Shown: positions 32,413 to 46,600, numbered from the stretch's first letter. The stretch is 64,000 bases of DNA from Drosophila pseudoobscura (GCF_009870125.1 NC_046683.1:7254001-7318000); one strand, 5' to 3'. A program made the numbers and translations. Notes: a model not told the origin generated them from the sequence alone.

Positions 32413-34794
32413 AAGCATATAAATCTATTATCCTTTAATTTAGCCCCAGAAATAATGAAGCATGTAAGATTCCTTTGCGTATGTGTGTGTGCGTGCGTGC
32501 CACGCCTTCTGCCCCCTCTGACACACATAAATTCAATCAACGGCAATTTGCTGGCAAAGTTGCAAAGGCGTCGACGTCGACGTCCACAAATGTGCAATTT
32601 ATTTATTGTTGCCACAGCCGCTGCCTAGCTCTAGCCGCCTCCTGTTTCAATTGTTTCAATACCCCGCAAAAGAGTGGGCCCCAAGATATAGGGCATTACT
32701 GGATGAATTGTAAGCGATTCAAGACAGAAAACTGTGCAGAGAAGGCACAGGCATCTCCATTAAAGATTTAAGTCCCTCAAGTCCTTCTCCTTTAAAGGTG
32801 ACCAGAATGGAGAGATAGATTCGTATTCATTTGATGAGTATTTGCAATGGCAATTGGGTCCTTGAAAGTTCTGATACAATCAGATACAGATTAATCATCT
32901 TTTACTGGTGTCTATAGACACTACTTAAACAGCATTCGCAGAGTTCAAAGTATTTGATCCAGAAAAGCCACAGATAGTACACAGATCAGTTGAGGTATCC
33001 CCCAGTCTTTATCTTCCCTTCGAGCTCTCTTACTTCTTGTTGTTATATCCGCAAATTGAATTTTCGTCTTGCATTTGTGCGATTTTGGGCAATTCATTAA
33101 AATTTCCTCCATCGCATGGAGGCAGAATTCGAGGCTGAATTGGAGGCAGCTGCAGCTGCAACTAGCGCCCGCTGCAAGGCAAATGGAAATGCAAATTCCT
33201 CAACCAAAAACCGAAAAAAGCGACGGAGAAAAGGAGCTGGCAGCAGCAGCGACTAAGACACAAAGCAAAGACAAAGCCAAAGCGTAAAATTGGCAATACA
33301 AGAGAAGGCCAAAGGCGTAACATACCCTCCTTTTGCAAAGAACAGTCTTTGCCACCGCCACGCCACCAAAGGAGGAAGCCAAGTGGCAACATCTGGCCTG
33401 GCATCTGCCCTAATTAGGTAATATGAGAGCGTAGCTTTCTGCTGGTTGGGCCAGGGGGGGCATGCAACTTATCGTTGAACGAACAATTTACACCGAAAGT
33501 GTTCTGTGAGGAGAGGAAACTCCAGAGACCCCCAAACCAAATGCAACGGTGAAACGAATTACGCTGGAATCCGATCTATCCGATCTGGTGATGGTAATGA
33601 TTCAGCCAGCGATAACACCCGAAGCCAAGCAGCAATGCATTCCGATAGTCCGATATATTTCGGTAAACCGATTCATGCCTGAAACACCTATAGCCGCCAA
33701 CCGGAAGAGGAGCTATCGGCTGAATCGGTTGACTTTGGTCGGGTGCTAATCGCATCAAATGGAAATTATCCAGCCAGCGATTGATTTACGGCCAGGGCCC
33801 GGACTCTGGCTCTGGCCCTGGTCAGCTTTTTTAAGCTGCTCCAATCTTGGGGATATTCGCAATCAATTCCGATTCAACTGCCCCGCCAATCCCCTGCAAA
33901 TCCCCCTCCCATTCCCTCTTCCATTCCCTGCCCAGCATATTTCCGTTTTCGTTGGAGCCTCGTTGCAGTTTGCGTTTGGTGCTTTGGGGCCCTTTCTCTC
34001 TCTCTCTTTCTCCGTCTCTCCGTCTCTCTGTCAATGGCTGAGAGCCGCATGCCGCCCACTCAATTGAGTTATGATTTATAAGCCGGCAACAGGTGAGGGC
34101 AGGCTGGTTAGGTGCCAGAGATGCCAGAGGATGCTGGCCAAACTGGACACGTTCCACATCCGGTACGGACTGCTCCTGCCCCTGTCCCTGCCCCTGCTCC
34201 TGCTCCTGCTCTTGCCACACCATTGAATCCATCCCTCCGTGCTGCTTCAGGCGTAAACTTTTCGCGCCTTTCGCGTTCGCATTCGCATTTGCGTCCGCCT
34301 CATAAACTGGACCGTTGACGTCACATTTGGCATGCAGGACACGAGACCTGCCACGCCTCATGCCTCATGCCCCACTCCCCTCCAGCCACGCCTAAGCCCC
34401 TAGCTGACATGGTTTACAGAGGAGGAGCCAGTGCCAGTGCCAGTGCCAGAGCTGGAGCCCGGTGCGGTTGCGGGTGCGGATTGGAGCTGTTGGATTGTAG
34501 GGATCTGGCAGCGAGGCAGTCGGACTGCCAACTGATTAAAATGCGTTGCAGGACCATAAAAACCGTGGACCGTCGACTGCGTGTCGTCGGCTCTGCCAGC
34601 GTCGCTGCATTTGCATTTATATTGTTTTGACCCGAGCATTATTATCATTTCTTTTCTGGGGCTTTTGCCCGGCCCTTCCGCACCCGCTGCCGGCAGACGC
34701 TGCACTCTGCCCCCTTCATTATTTGCCATCGCGACGGACACGTAGCCATTCTGCGCGCTGATCCTTGATTATGCCTCCAGCATAAAGCCAACTT

Positions 34795-35223
34795 TTGTCG
34801 CCTCCCTGCCGCACCGGCCCCCTCGGTTGGGATGCACAGCTCTTTCTGCTTCGTTCGCAGTGTTTTATGGCACTTCTTAAAACCCATTCACTGGGCAAAA
34901 CTTCGAGACATTTTCCAAAGCAACGCGGCCGTGGACAGGGTGTCCTAATAAGCCAGAAGGATACCATCGGGGTATGGCTTAAGGACGGTTGATGAAAGGA
35001 GCACCACAGTGGAAATCCCACCAAGAGAAGAAACGGTCGTAAAGGAAGGAAGGCCAAGGAGAGAGAAGGCACTGCTGATAATCAGAACTTAAGATCCATT
35101 GAATGGCGAGAGACTTTGGAGGTACTACTAACAATCCAGCCTCTTTTCGTGTCTGGAAGAATCATCCTTCAGCCAGAATATAGGAGACTCTTGCCCGTCA
35201 GTCTCCCAGGGGGTCTGGGCTGA
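34795..35223 (+). pseudogene. Reading frame interrupted by tandem TGA TGA
   Basis: A frame open from 34795 contains ATG 34867, six bases after a strong acceptor-like sequence (pyrimidine tract ending TTCGCAG at 34860). It runs 41 codons (including KQRGRGQGVLISQKDTIGVW) to two adjacent in-frame TGA codons at 34990-34995. It then stays open a further 75 codons in the same frame, with a basic segment TKRRNGRKGRKAKERE and a hydrophobic end, to TGA 35221-35223. A single frame broken only at this point suggests one former protein of about 120-140 residues. A recent pseudogene is the simplest reading. Readthrough of two stops in a row would be unusual. No homology was recognised. Confidence 0.4.
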
Positions 35224-35229
35224 GATCTC

Positions 35230-38200
35230 CAGGGTTTCGCTGCCTTTCACCGGGATCTCCGGGGTCTCGCCCCCCCACCTCCAAGGACCTTGACAGGACC
35301 GCCGGCCCACATACCAATTGCAGGATTTCGATGGGCGGTGGGCGGTGGGCGTAATCAGTGGCCCGCATCGAAATGGCGCCCACAGAACAACAGAGGAGCA
35401 GAGGAACAACAACGGAATTCGGTAAAAGACAAGAAAAAAATGGGAAACGGACGTGGACGCTGACTGATTAGAAAAATTTTGTAAGACATAAGAAGCGGGC
35501 GAGGCCGATGAACAAGCGGAGAAAAACTGAAATAAAATAAAATAAAAATCAAGCAAAATAAAAGAAATGAAACGAAACGAAACGAAACATTCGGGGAAAA
35601 TAAAGGCAAAGTTCCAAGGGCTGGACAGGGCAGGGAAGGGCAGGGCAGGGCATTCGGCTGGGGACTGCGCGGACTGCGGGGGCGAAGTGAAATGAATAAA
35701 AAAGAAATTCATCAAATTTTGGCAGCGTAGAAAAAAAGCGACAACCGCCCACTCCCCGCCACCCCCCATCCACTTGCCGGATCGGATCGGGTGGGCGGGG
35801 GCCCGGACAGGAAGCGGCTTGTCAGCACGCGCAGCTCCAAAAAAATATTGTTGAAAACAGTTAGCGAAACAATTTAATGATGAATGATGGTCAATAGCAA
35901 ATTTCTTGCATTGTGTGCCCTCCAAAGGGGGCCGGGTGGCAGGGGGAGGCTCCGCCGAGGCATGTGCTCATGGTTGACCAGGCTCCCACAGCTCCTCCAG
36001 CTCCCCCACCTCTCCCGCAGCTGTGTGTTCGTTCGACTCCCAATTGAATGGGAATTTATTAAAAATGTGTAGAAAAAACAGAAATGGAAATTTGGCTACA
36101 AACTTCAGTCGAAGTCTGAGATACTCTTTGTCCGGGAAGAAGGAGGATTAGACTGCGTCCATAGAGAGATTATTGAAGGGCTGCCATAGAGATGTCGTTT
36201 GGAACCTCTTCTTGGTCTTTGATAAGAGACTGATTGGCGCAAGACAAAATGGAAATTTCTGCCCCACATTCAATGGTTTTTTTCATGGGATATCGTGACA
36301 TGGATTATTCTGTGGCAAAAGATGGAAAGGAAATACGTATTCCTCGGTCCGGGAAAGTCTGAATAATTGCCACATTCAATCAATTTATATGGTAGCAGAT
36401 TTGTTGCCCGATTTTCGTAGAAGTCTGCGGTAGATTTTGAGGCTTTTCTATGGCCCTGCCCCGCCCTGGCTCGCACTCGGAGGAGCATCCATGCGGAGCA
36501 CCCAGCACCGATGGAGAACCATCATTATGCGAGACTTAAATTGGCATTTATCACATTGACAAACTCTCCTGCTCAACTGTCTCCTGTCTCCTGTATCCAA
36601 TCTCCACAATCTCCGCTCTCCCGACCATCCCTAGGCATCGTCAGCCATTCGTCATTCGTTCATTTGGCAATCAGAAATGAATTTTTTCAGCTCTGTTCTC
36701 TGTTCTCTGCTCCTTTCTTTTTCCATTCCCATGCCCATGCCCATGCCCAATCGGTGTATGTTTTGTTTTGCAGCCCTGTCTTCGATTCTGTCAATTGGCA
36801 TTTGTCAAATGACTTTGGCCCTGCTCCGGAGAACAGTTGCAATAGGCAATGCCATTCGCTCCTTTCGCTTTTCGTCTTCGTCACGTCAGGATAAGCAGCA
36901 GCAGCAGGAGCAGCAGGAGCATCGAAGGACGGGGACAAGGGAGGACGACCTGCTTGACGAGCTGCCAAATCTTTTGGCATATCATTTGAATTTGTGCGAT
37001 TTTGGGTTACTGCCATTGCCATTGCCATTGGCATTGCCATTTCCTGCTGGTCATTTATCTGGGCCTAATGCGCTCCATGACATGCCGAAGCATTAGCAGG
37101 CGACCATCTCCCAGCTCCCAGCTCCCATCTCCCAGGTCCATGATTAACAGGTTTCTCCATTGTGGAGGCACTTAAGCGGCCAGCAGCCTGGAGTGGATGA
37201 GGATGTGGGATGTGGATGCCATAAACTCTTGGCCAGAGCCAATTAAGAGCCAAACAATTGTGAGGAGAAACCATTCGATACTGACTACGGGATGCCATAT
37301 ACACACACTCGATACGGATACGGGAATGGGGATGGGAATGGGGATGGCTCGGAATGGGGCGGAGAATGGAGAAATGGGGAATGGAGAAATGGTGAATGGT
37401 GAATGGAGAGTGGGGAATGCGAGACGATGCCTTGGCCTTCCAAATGGCCTTGGCCAGCCTTCGGGGCGTATAATTTTATTGTGATGAACTGATAATGTGA
37501 CATTATTGTAACTCATTTGTCAACAAATTACATCCTACATCCGCTTGAGGTGGGCGTGGGCGTGGTCCGTGTCTGGGCCTATGTATCAATCAGTGTGCAC
37601 AAGGATGTGCCCCCCACCCAGACCCCAGTGCCCGGACCCATTCTCTCTCCTTCGGGACACACATATACATAGCAAATGAACGAATCGTCGTGCATTCGAA
37701 AAGATCAAAAGTGTCAATAAAACAAAAGCAGACAAACAAAACCGAGACCCCCCACCCCCCCCAAAAGGGCGACAAAACCAACAAATGGGAGGTGGAATAC
37801 GAGGAATACGAGTGGAAGAGGAAATCGAAACAACAGCAGCGGCAAAGCCAAATGACAAAAGTGGCAAACGTGGCATAAATTACAGAGGCACCCGCACCCC
37901 TGCATCACCCCTGCACCACCCACTGCAGAACCCACTGAGAGAAGGGCTAGTTAGGACACCACCACCCCCCCGAAATCGAGGGAAAAATAGAAGCGAAAGC
38001 ACAGAAATCTCCACTTAACAAGTGGTCTCCAATGATGCGCGACAGAGAACTTCACATGGAATCCGGGAACACTGGAACACTCGTGGCAGCAGAGAAGGCC
38101 GGGGAGGGGCAGAGGGGGGGCGGCATGTGGCAGCAGGACACTGCAGTAACCGTCCCACATTTGACAAAGTAAATCAAGGAAAATTAAATGAATTATTGCC

Positions 38201-40065
38201 GCAATAAATGTGGGCGGATGGCAATATAAATTGTGAATGCTGCCTGCGCTCGGGTGTCGCCACTTCAAATGGAACAAACAGCCCCAGAGATAGAGATGGG
38301 TCACGGCAGGGAGGCAGGGAGGTAGGGAGCAGCACGAAGATAACAGCTTGAACTTTTGTGCGCAGATATATTCGCTAGAATCTCTAACAGATCCATCTGG
38401 AGTCTTCTTTATTGTATTCCATATATGTACGCCGTATATGGCTGGCAACTGATTGATTGGTTATACGCCCTGGTGTATTAGGTGCTTGAACGGATCGAAG
38501 TTCCCGAAGAGGGTCCTTAATGAAACTATCGTACCGTTTCGTGTCCTTCAACCCTGTTTTCCAAGCGCCTTTCTATGCGCTTCTCATGGAAGCTGCACCC
38601 AGTGCCTGGGATTTGGAATGGGAATACGAGTGTGTATCATAATCGATGGCAGGCCCCAGGGAGATAGTCATATTGACCCTTCCAGCTCCAAGTAGGCTGC
38701 AAAGGATGAGGATGTCCTCTCCTCAGAGCCATTGCCTTTGGCTTTTTTCCATCGTATTTCATATATTTTCTAGGTTTTCTAGGTTTTTTTGGACTTTGAT
38801 TTATTTCAATTGCTTATAATTTCGTACACGAGTCTCATTCTCTATCATTCTTTCTTTTGTTTGTGGACTGCTCGTTCTCAGTGGGCGATTGGGTGGTTGG
38901 GTGGTTGGTAGGGTCTTGCTTAAGTAGAAATAAATAAAAATAGATTAATAGCTGCTCGGTGTAGTCGAGAGACAATAAATTTCACTGCCAACTAATGCGA
39001 CATAAGAAAAGGATCAACTATTTACGTCGTCGTCCTCAACCCCACCCCCGCCCCCACAGCCCATTTCAATTGTTTCAACAGACAGAAGCTGATTGCAACG
39101 GTTATGGTTCATTTAGCTTTTTGCCAGCTTTGAGCTCTGACACGATTTGTTCATCGTTTCGCCAGCTCCAGCTCCAGCTCCTGGTGCTCCCTTGGAACAG
39201 TCAACAAAGCATTGGGCCACCTTAACGAAATACAACAGCAGCAACAACAACAGCAACAACAGCAACAGGAAGAGGAACAGGAACGGGAACAACAACAAAA
39301 GCTTTTAAGGCCGCATACATTTTTAATGAAACGAAATGCGGCCATTAAACATTCCTGAGACTGGTTCTGAGACAGCCCTGTCAAGGCATCTCTCTCTCTC
39401 TCTCTGTCTCTCAGTTGTTGCATCTCTGTTGCTCTTTCGTGTTCCACTCTCAGTCTCCGTTTCGGTCTGTTCCTCAGTTCTGGACTTCCTTTTCCTGTTC
39501 GACGATGCGCCCATGGCCAATGTCCCACCTCCCAGGCATCCAGGCTCTCTCTTCTTCCCTCTCTCCCTCTCCCTTTGCCATTGCCTGCCTTTAGCAACAA
39601 TTTAAACTTTTATTAATTTTACATACCCCTCACATACACACACACACTTGCACACGGGTGTACCCTACAGCCCCCAGCCCCCAGCCACCAGCCACCATCC
39701 CCTTCCCCTTTTCCCATTGTTGTTGTGGGTTATTAAAAAAACAAGCTGCCTGAAAATCTTTTCTTAAATTAATATTTCTTTGTACGACAACAACAAAATA
39801 AAGAAAAAACGAAAGCTGAAACTGAAAAAATGAAGAAAAAGGAAGCACAGCGTCGACTTCCTGTCGTCCTTTTCCCTGGGACGCAGTTCAGCTTTGATGC
39901 GATTTTCCATTTATTTTCACCACCTCAAAGAGGATGAATGAATGGAGTGGAAAGCGGTTGAGCGGGTGAGCGGGTGAGCGGGTGACCGTGGAATGCGGGT
40001 GAAAAAAAAAAAGGAAAACATATTCCCGACGTTGACTAAATAACGCTCGTCCAACATCGGAGATG
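35230..40065. other. Non-coding stretch
   Basis: No supported gene. Purine-rich and low-complexity tracts dominate, including GGCAGGGCA at 35.62 kb, GGGAATGGGGATG at 37.32 kb, C/A tracts at 37.75 kb and CT/CAA runs at 39.2-39.4 kb. A minus-strand frame near 38330-38540, with one stop at 38461-38463, reads LFGNFDPFKHLI then AIYGVHIWNTIKK and could be a coding relic. The evidence is weak. Confidence 0.5.
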
Positions 40066-40069
40066 CTTC

Positions 40070-40600
40070 AGTTTTTATACCCGATACTCAAAATAGGTAT
40101 AGGTGTAAGTATATTAGATTTGTGGTGAAAATGGATGTTTCCGACCCCATAAGGTACATATATTCTTGATCACCATCAATAGCAAAGTCCATTGAGCCCT
40201 GCCTGTCTGTCCGTCAGTCCGTCCCTATGAGCAACGACATTTTGTATCCGAACTTCATCTTCGAACCCGCAAAGGACGAAAATCTGTGGCAACAATATAG
40301 AAGATACTAGAAAATAAGATACGCACAATCCTAGAAAACTAGCATATCTATCAGATTGCCGAATCTGGATCGGATCGGATTATTATTATAGCCAAAAGTA
40401 AGAAATCAGTCGCTACATAAGAAATCAGCGCCCGACGTCACGCTCAGACTGATTTTCTGTCTCTCTCGCACGCACTCTTTGTCGTGTCGTGCAATGTTAG
40501 CGGCGTCTGCCGGAGGAGAGCCATACTGACTTAATACGGGAATAAATGTAGAGTTGCGGTCTCCGCAGCAACTTACAAGGTCCCCCCCTCGTTATTACTA
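40070..40600 (+). mobile_element. DINE-1/SGM/ISY-like non-autonomous Helitron copy
   Basis: It begins TTTTTATACCCGATACTC and contains a segment around GACCCCATAAGGTACATATA then TTCTTGATCA, and a CTGTCTGTCCGTCAGTCCGTC block. These are hallmarks, from memory, of the Drosophila DINE-1 family of Helitron-derived elements. The downstream part (CGCCCGACGTCACGCTCAG, CTCGCACGCACTCTTTGTCG, GCGGCGTCTGCCGG) resembles the obscura-group SGM/ISY versions. No transposase frame is present, so it is non-autonomous. Exact ends are uncertain, especially the 3' end. Confidence 0.7.
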
Positions 40601-40609
40601 TTATTTGGT

Positions 40610-43600
40610 GGTGATAAATGGTTATCTGTTCTGCAAGGATTTTACATTCATTTCACTTGTTTCGTTAGCTTGAAGATAATACAAAGAAATACTCATACTT
40701 TGTAGAGCAAATGTTAGTTTAGTACCATTTTCATGCGCGATATCGAACAGGAAAATACCTCAACCTTCCGACTTATTCATTTGTCCTGAATCATTCCATC
40801 TAAATTCCAGCCCTTAACCTTTTTCGCTTCGCCATTCTTTGGTGGTGTAATTCTTGTTAAATTTTTCCATATTTTGCCTCATTTAATAATATACCGCTTC
40901 ACCGATCGACCCCCCCAGAAATAATTCAGAGAGAATAGTTTACTTGCGGAGGTCTTTGGATTGCTTCTAATTGAAAAACTCGCTCTTAATTAACATCAAG
41001 TGGAGCCTCTTCATCATTCTTTTTGCATACCTGACTACGGCGCATTCGCATCCCCCATCCCCCCTGCTGCATTATATTCTGCATGTTGCGATAATTTGCT
41101 CCACCGACTGGCCCACACCCTGCTACAACTCCGACTCTCGCCCTGCCCTGCCCTGTTATGCCGTGGTCTCCCGCGCTGCTGTTCCAGCTAAAAAGAAAAC
41201 TATTTGTTATCCCGTTGTAATTTGCATTGGCGCACCCAAAAACGACAGTCAGCGGGCGAGAGAGTCCCAGGCGCGTCCCAGTCGCGTCCCAGTCCTGGAC
41301 GTGCGACACTGACAGGCGGTGGCTGGGGGACACTTTGACACGTGGACAATGTCTCCATTCCATCCCCCCACCCTTCCACCATCCTCCCACCATCTACCAC
41401 CCTGATGACCTGTGTTTTTGTGTGTCTTGTGCCACTTTTCCTTCTTCACTTTTGCCATCAACGTTTTTCGTTTCCACTTTTCTTTTCTTTTCAGTGCTTT
41501 TTTTCTTCTTTTTTTTGCATTTTAATTGATTTCGCTTAAGTCTCATAATCGTGACACTTTGGCGCCTTTTAATTTGATTTTATTGGCCTTCAGCATGCCA
41601 GGCCCGAGGGGCCGGCGCAGGGGTGGACATGGGAAAAGCGGCGGATCCGGTCCGGGTCGGGTCGTGGCTGGGGGTTGAACGAGTTGACCCGCGTCAATTG
41701 GCGGCGTTTTATGACGGCGACCTCGGCGAACTTTATTATTTTGTAAAATAAAAATAAAAAATACAACAAGAACATTGGGCGAAAAAAACCAGGGAAAACC
41801 CCGGGAAAACCCGTGAAGAAAAGGGAAACGCGGCATTGTTCGCATTCCTCTCCGGGTGATATTTTATGCCGTTTTGCGTTTTGTTCTTGTTTTTTGTTTG
41901 TTCTTGTTTTTGTTTGCCTTAGCGCCGCCTACATTCTCGTTTTAATTTGCGTAATTGAGTGGCTCGTTTTAATTTTCATTTCCCCTTTCCCTTACTTTCC
42001 TTTCCTTTTTTCCTTTTTTTCCCCCTTTTTTTCTTGCTCGCTGATAAGTCCTCCAGGGTAGGAAAGGGCATGTGGCAGAGAGTCTTTCGAATAGCTTTCT
42101 CTTGCAGTAAACAGCCAACTGAAAGGATGGCCTACACGCAGAGGAGTATGCCGTCCAAAAGGGATATCCTTCGGGTCGAGAGTTGCCGCTCTCAAAGCTC
42201 GTTCAATTCCTTCTCGAATCATGGTCTGCGTATGCGGTTCAAAAGGAGCAGAAAGGAGTAAAAGGAGCAGCAGTGGTATGAGGACCAGGACCACGACCAG
42301 GACCAGGACCAGGACTATTGGGTAGCAGCACAAAAGGGGAGCTTATTAAGTTGTTGCCTTTGCCTTAATGAAAATGACAAACTGCCAAATGACGAAAGCC
42401 ATCCGAGAATGGGTGCTGTCCCGGATTCCGTCTCGGATTCTATTTCAGTATCTGTCCTCAGTCTCCTCCCCGGTTCGCCGGTCACTTCAAAAGGTGGAAA
42501 GGGGAGGGTTGCTACGGTGGCGGGGGTGGGGAGGGAGGATAAATCAATTCTGGTAAAGCCTTCGACTGGGAAACATTTGACAAAAGTTGCCCACAAACAG
42601 TCAAGGACAAATTACATTTAATTTAATTTCGAGCTCCATCCTACATCCCCCCCCCCCCCCCCCGCCCGATCGACCAGCTCCAGTCTCAGTTTCAGTTTCA
42701 GTTTGCAGTTCTTGGGCGAGCTATCGACCGAGTCCTCCATCTACCTGACACTCTCGATTCCTCCGATGGCTCTGGGGGCGGCCCATTGAAGCATTTAGCC
42801 ATCCATCAGTCGGCTGGCTGTGTCCTGTGATGTCCTGTCGTGTCCTACAAGCGGCCACGGCCCACATAACTGATGATGAAGTTGCTCACTCAAGCGCCAA
42901 CAGCCACGCCCCATGAAAATTCATTCGCTCAGTCAATCCCATTGATTCCATTCCAATCCAGCCACCCCTCCCCCCCGCCCCCTCCGCCACACATTGTGGG
43001 CATGGAGAAGATCCAAGCTGGCAGGACATTTAATTTATTAAAGAATTTGTAAAGCAATAAGTTTGTATCCCATTGCCCATCCGGTGTTCAATGCTGTCTC
43101 CTATCCCATCCAATCCCATTCCATCCTGTCCACACTCCTGTCGTCTGTCCTGTCCCTAGATCCATTCCGTCTCGTAGTTCCTTTCCGTGGCGTTCTATTC
43201 CAACGCAGGACACCCAGGAGTCGATAATCGTTTTCATTAAGCCGAACGACAGGGGGCGACACGGCGGCTTAATTGCTCCATCTGCCCCACCGCTCCACCA
43301 TCGCACCATCCGCCCATCACTCAAATGGACAGTCGCACTAAGCGACACTTTTTAATTAAAACGTAAAAACGAGTGGCTGGGGCGGGTAATGGCAAATCTT
43401 CCCCAGACTTTGGCCTCGTCCTTTGGCTTTGGCTCGAGGACTCTGATGAGCAAGCTGAACTCCAGACGAGACGCGACGAGATGAGACTTGGGACTCAAGA
43501 CCACAAAAATTCAATCAAATCGCAGCGCATTTGCTTGAACATCTTCCGTTCCCCCACTCCACCTCCACCACCAAGAAGTCTCCCCTCCTGGCGGCCCCCT

Positions 43601-46600
43601 TGTAGCCCCCTGGCACGAGTAGCATCTCCTTCCTGGAGAGAGCATCATTAACCGGAACGTAAGGAGAGAGATTCGCTTACGTTGCATGGGGGAGTGCGGG
43701 GGGTGGGGGGTAGAGGCTCCATGGATGAGATTCGACTTGTGTCCTTCTCCTGACTTTGGCTTTGGTTAAAGTTTTCCCTTTTCCCCTGTCACTGCCACTG
43801 GCATTAGCGTAAGCCAGCACGTAAGGCAAGCCACGTTACGTAATTAGTTGACGTAAGGTCTGATGTACACTGAAGGAAACGGGAAGTACAAACTATCTCC
43901 AAGAAGAATTCGAGATAGAAGAAGAAGACTCTCGAGTCCAGTGACTGCACAACTGTAGAGCAGCAGCAGCTTCCTTTTGCATTCAACGAGAAATCGTTAA
44001 TAAAAGGACACCTCATTTAGGTAATCCCCAATCAAATTTCATTCAATATTTCATATTCAATGCACCTCTAGATTCCAATGCTGCTTCAGTGTATCTTAGA
44101 TACCCCGGAAAGAGGATGCTCACTTATCAAAAGCTTATTCAATTAAAAACCCTCGTACTGCATCCATTGCTTCCATTATGAGGTTGCATAAGATATGTTC
44201 TGTTGTTCCCTCCCACATACCACATGCCACATGCCACATCCCACCTACCATTTGCTCTGCTCTGCTTTGCATCTTCGGTCCACAACAATCCAATCAAATG
44301 GCAGCGCATCAGCGGAGCATAAACAGCAACAGTCGGCATCCCCTTTCCCCCTATCCCCCGTTCCCGGTGGAAAACCACTTGCTATCCAATCTCTTGGCCA
44401 GGGATCATTAGGCAACATTCAGCAAAGGGGTTGAGCACTGCATCTTCTACGGAACGGTGTGGGTTTCAGCTGTGGAAGGGGTGTTCGGGAGGGGGGGGAG
44501 GGTTCATGGGTATCGTATCATCGCATCACCTTCATGTTGCGGCTGCTCATTTGCGTAATGCACAAATTTAATTTACCAAAACGCGGCAGAGAAAAAGATG
44601 CTGTTTTGCCAGTGGCCGCCGTCCACCCTTCTACCCTGCTACCACTTTTCTCCCCTTCTTAACCTTATTTCTTGCCTTTAAACCCTCTTCTTCTCTCCTC
44701 TTCTGCTCTTCTGCTTGCGCTCTCCCGCTGAACTTTCTCCACGGAACATCAACGACGGAACGCGCTTACCCGCAACGCATTCTGTGCGGTCCGGAGTGCC
44801 CGCTGACCTCTGTTCTCCCCTCTCCCTGTTCATTCCCCTTTCAGGCCCCTCTCACCCCCCCAGTTGGCCACACAATTTAAGGGGGAAAAGCTTACGTTAA
44901 TTGTGTGTATCCTCCTCCAGCAGCGTGGCAAGTGGCTGCGCCTGGGCTTGGGCCTCGTCTTGGCTCCTCCTCAGCGATGGCGGAGGGCGGAGGGAGGAGG
45001 CCTTGGCGAACCCGAAACGGGGGGAAAGACTGGAAGACAGGAAGGACTGCCAGGGCGCTGCCAGGGCGCTCATTTTAATCAATTTTTAATTTAAATTTAA
45101 TAGAGTAACACGCTTGGTGGGATGGTTAAGAAGAGCGTGGGGGGCATGGAGCGTTCGCCGTTCGGCGTGCGGCGTGTGGCATTGGGCGCTCTGTGTGGCA
45201 AATTGACTGGGTCTCCATGTTGCCAGGTCATAAGGGAGGACGACGATTGGGGCTGGCACAGGGTGCAGCCGCTCCACGCCGCTTCTGTCGCAGCACATTG
45301 GTGTCATTTTACACGCATTCCTAGGTAAATAATCTTCAGAGCGTCACTAATGCGATGACTTTGTGGCGCCCCTCGCCCAGCTGAACCCCAGCAGAGAGAG
45401 AGAGGGAGAGAGAAAGAGTGTATATTGAGTGGATTGGGGATTGGGGGTTGGGGAGGGGTGCGGCAATGTAAATTTGCGCGTCATTTCAGTCGGCGAACTC
45501 TCACTGAAAGCCACAGGCCCCACAGTCCACAGAGCTGTAGCTGTAGCTGTTTCCAATGTGGGTTAAGGTGTCACAGAGCACGAAACGATATTTAAAGGAT
45601 TAAGTGATTTCCCTGAAAATTAACACAATCGTGGGGGTGAGGGGTGGTGGTGGTGTGGGCTTCCAAGGTGAGCATCGATTCGGCCTTCGGGTTGCCACAG
45701 CGTTTACGGGTGGCGATTTCTCGGGTGGGTTGCGGCTCGGTGGCAAATTGCGTGTTATTTTGACCATTATGTTTCCCTGGCAAGGAGGAGGCAAGGCAAC
45801 GCAAGGCAACGCAAGGCAAGGGCTGGGACCTGGCATGGGGCTTAATGTAATTCAATTTATGGGCTCGCACAGACCCTCGCCCCCTTGCCCACTGCTGCAG
45901 TACGCCGTACCCGAAGCCGGACTCTGGACGCTGGCCCGTGGCCTGTCAATTGGTTATTTATGCGAGCTTTTTAGATTTTGGCGGTTAATTAAAGCACATT
46001 ATGCCTTAATTGCTAGATTAAAATGCCTTTTTGCCAGAGAGAGATGCGAGATGGAGAGATGGAGTGGCGTGTGGCGTGTGGTGCGTGGTTCGTGGTGTGC
46101 GGGGCGTGGGTCAGGTCCCGACCTTTTCTCGCTTTTGTTAGTTGCTTTTTAATGACTCGAAATTAGTTGCAAATTGGAGGAAAGTCCAGGCCCAGGACCA
46201 GGCCCAGGAAAAGGTCGGGATACACAAACTCTCTCTCGCTCTCTCCCTCTCAGGCAGTCTGTTCTATTGTGTATTTTTTGGGCACATGTGGGAGATGAGT
46301 AGGGCGTTGTATTCCCACTTGATTACCCCAAACAATGCATTCCCTGAGGTGGGACTCCGACTCGGACTTTGAGTGCCCAATGCAGCTGTCATTTGTCAGG
46401 CCACCTTTTGATGGAATGGAATGGAAATGGAAATCGAAATGGAAGTGCCCACCAGGGGTAGGTATTGGCAGTGGGATGTACGCCTAAAACTGCATTTGTC
46501 CACTTTGATTGTCATAATTGCATTTCTTTGTGTTCGTGTGTCAGTGGGTGTCCTGCCTGGCAGTGTGTACGTGACAATGGCAGAAAGTCAGACAGGATGG

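Larger units (their letters stand above)
28600..34780. other. Non-coding stretch with one uncertain small frame
   Basis: It is mostly GC-rich simple sequence: GGGT and GGTCT runs at 29.07 and 29.38 kb, a CCCAGG run at 32.37 kb and CTGCCC runs at 34.17 kb. An AT-rich block at 31.1-31.8 kb has degenerate internal repetition. An ATG frame at 29624-29944 (106 codons) looks partly coding over its first 60 codons (MDTRGQIFIQKNNIKFLSLG) but ends in repeat sequence and has no splice or poly(A) support. Confidence 0.5.

Noticed and set aside
36677..37096. 139-codon ATG frame with a hydrophobic N-terminus
   Set aside because: It is composed of simple-sequence products (MPMPMP, QQQQEQQEH, LPLPLPLALP), so it is not convincing as a gene.
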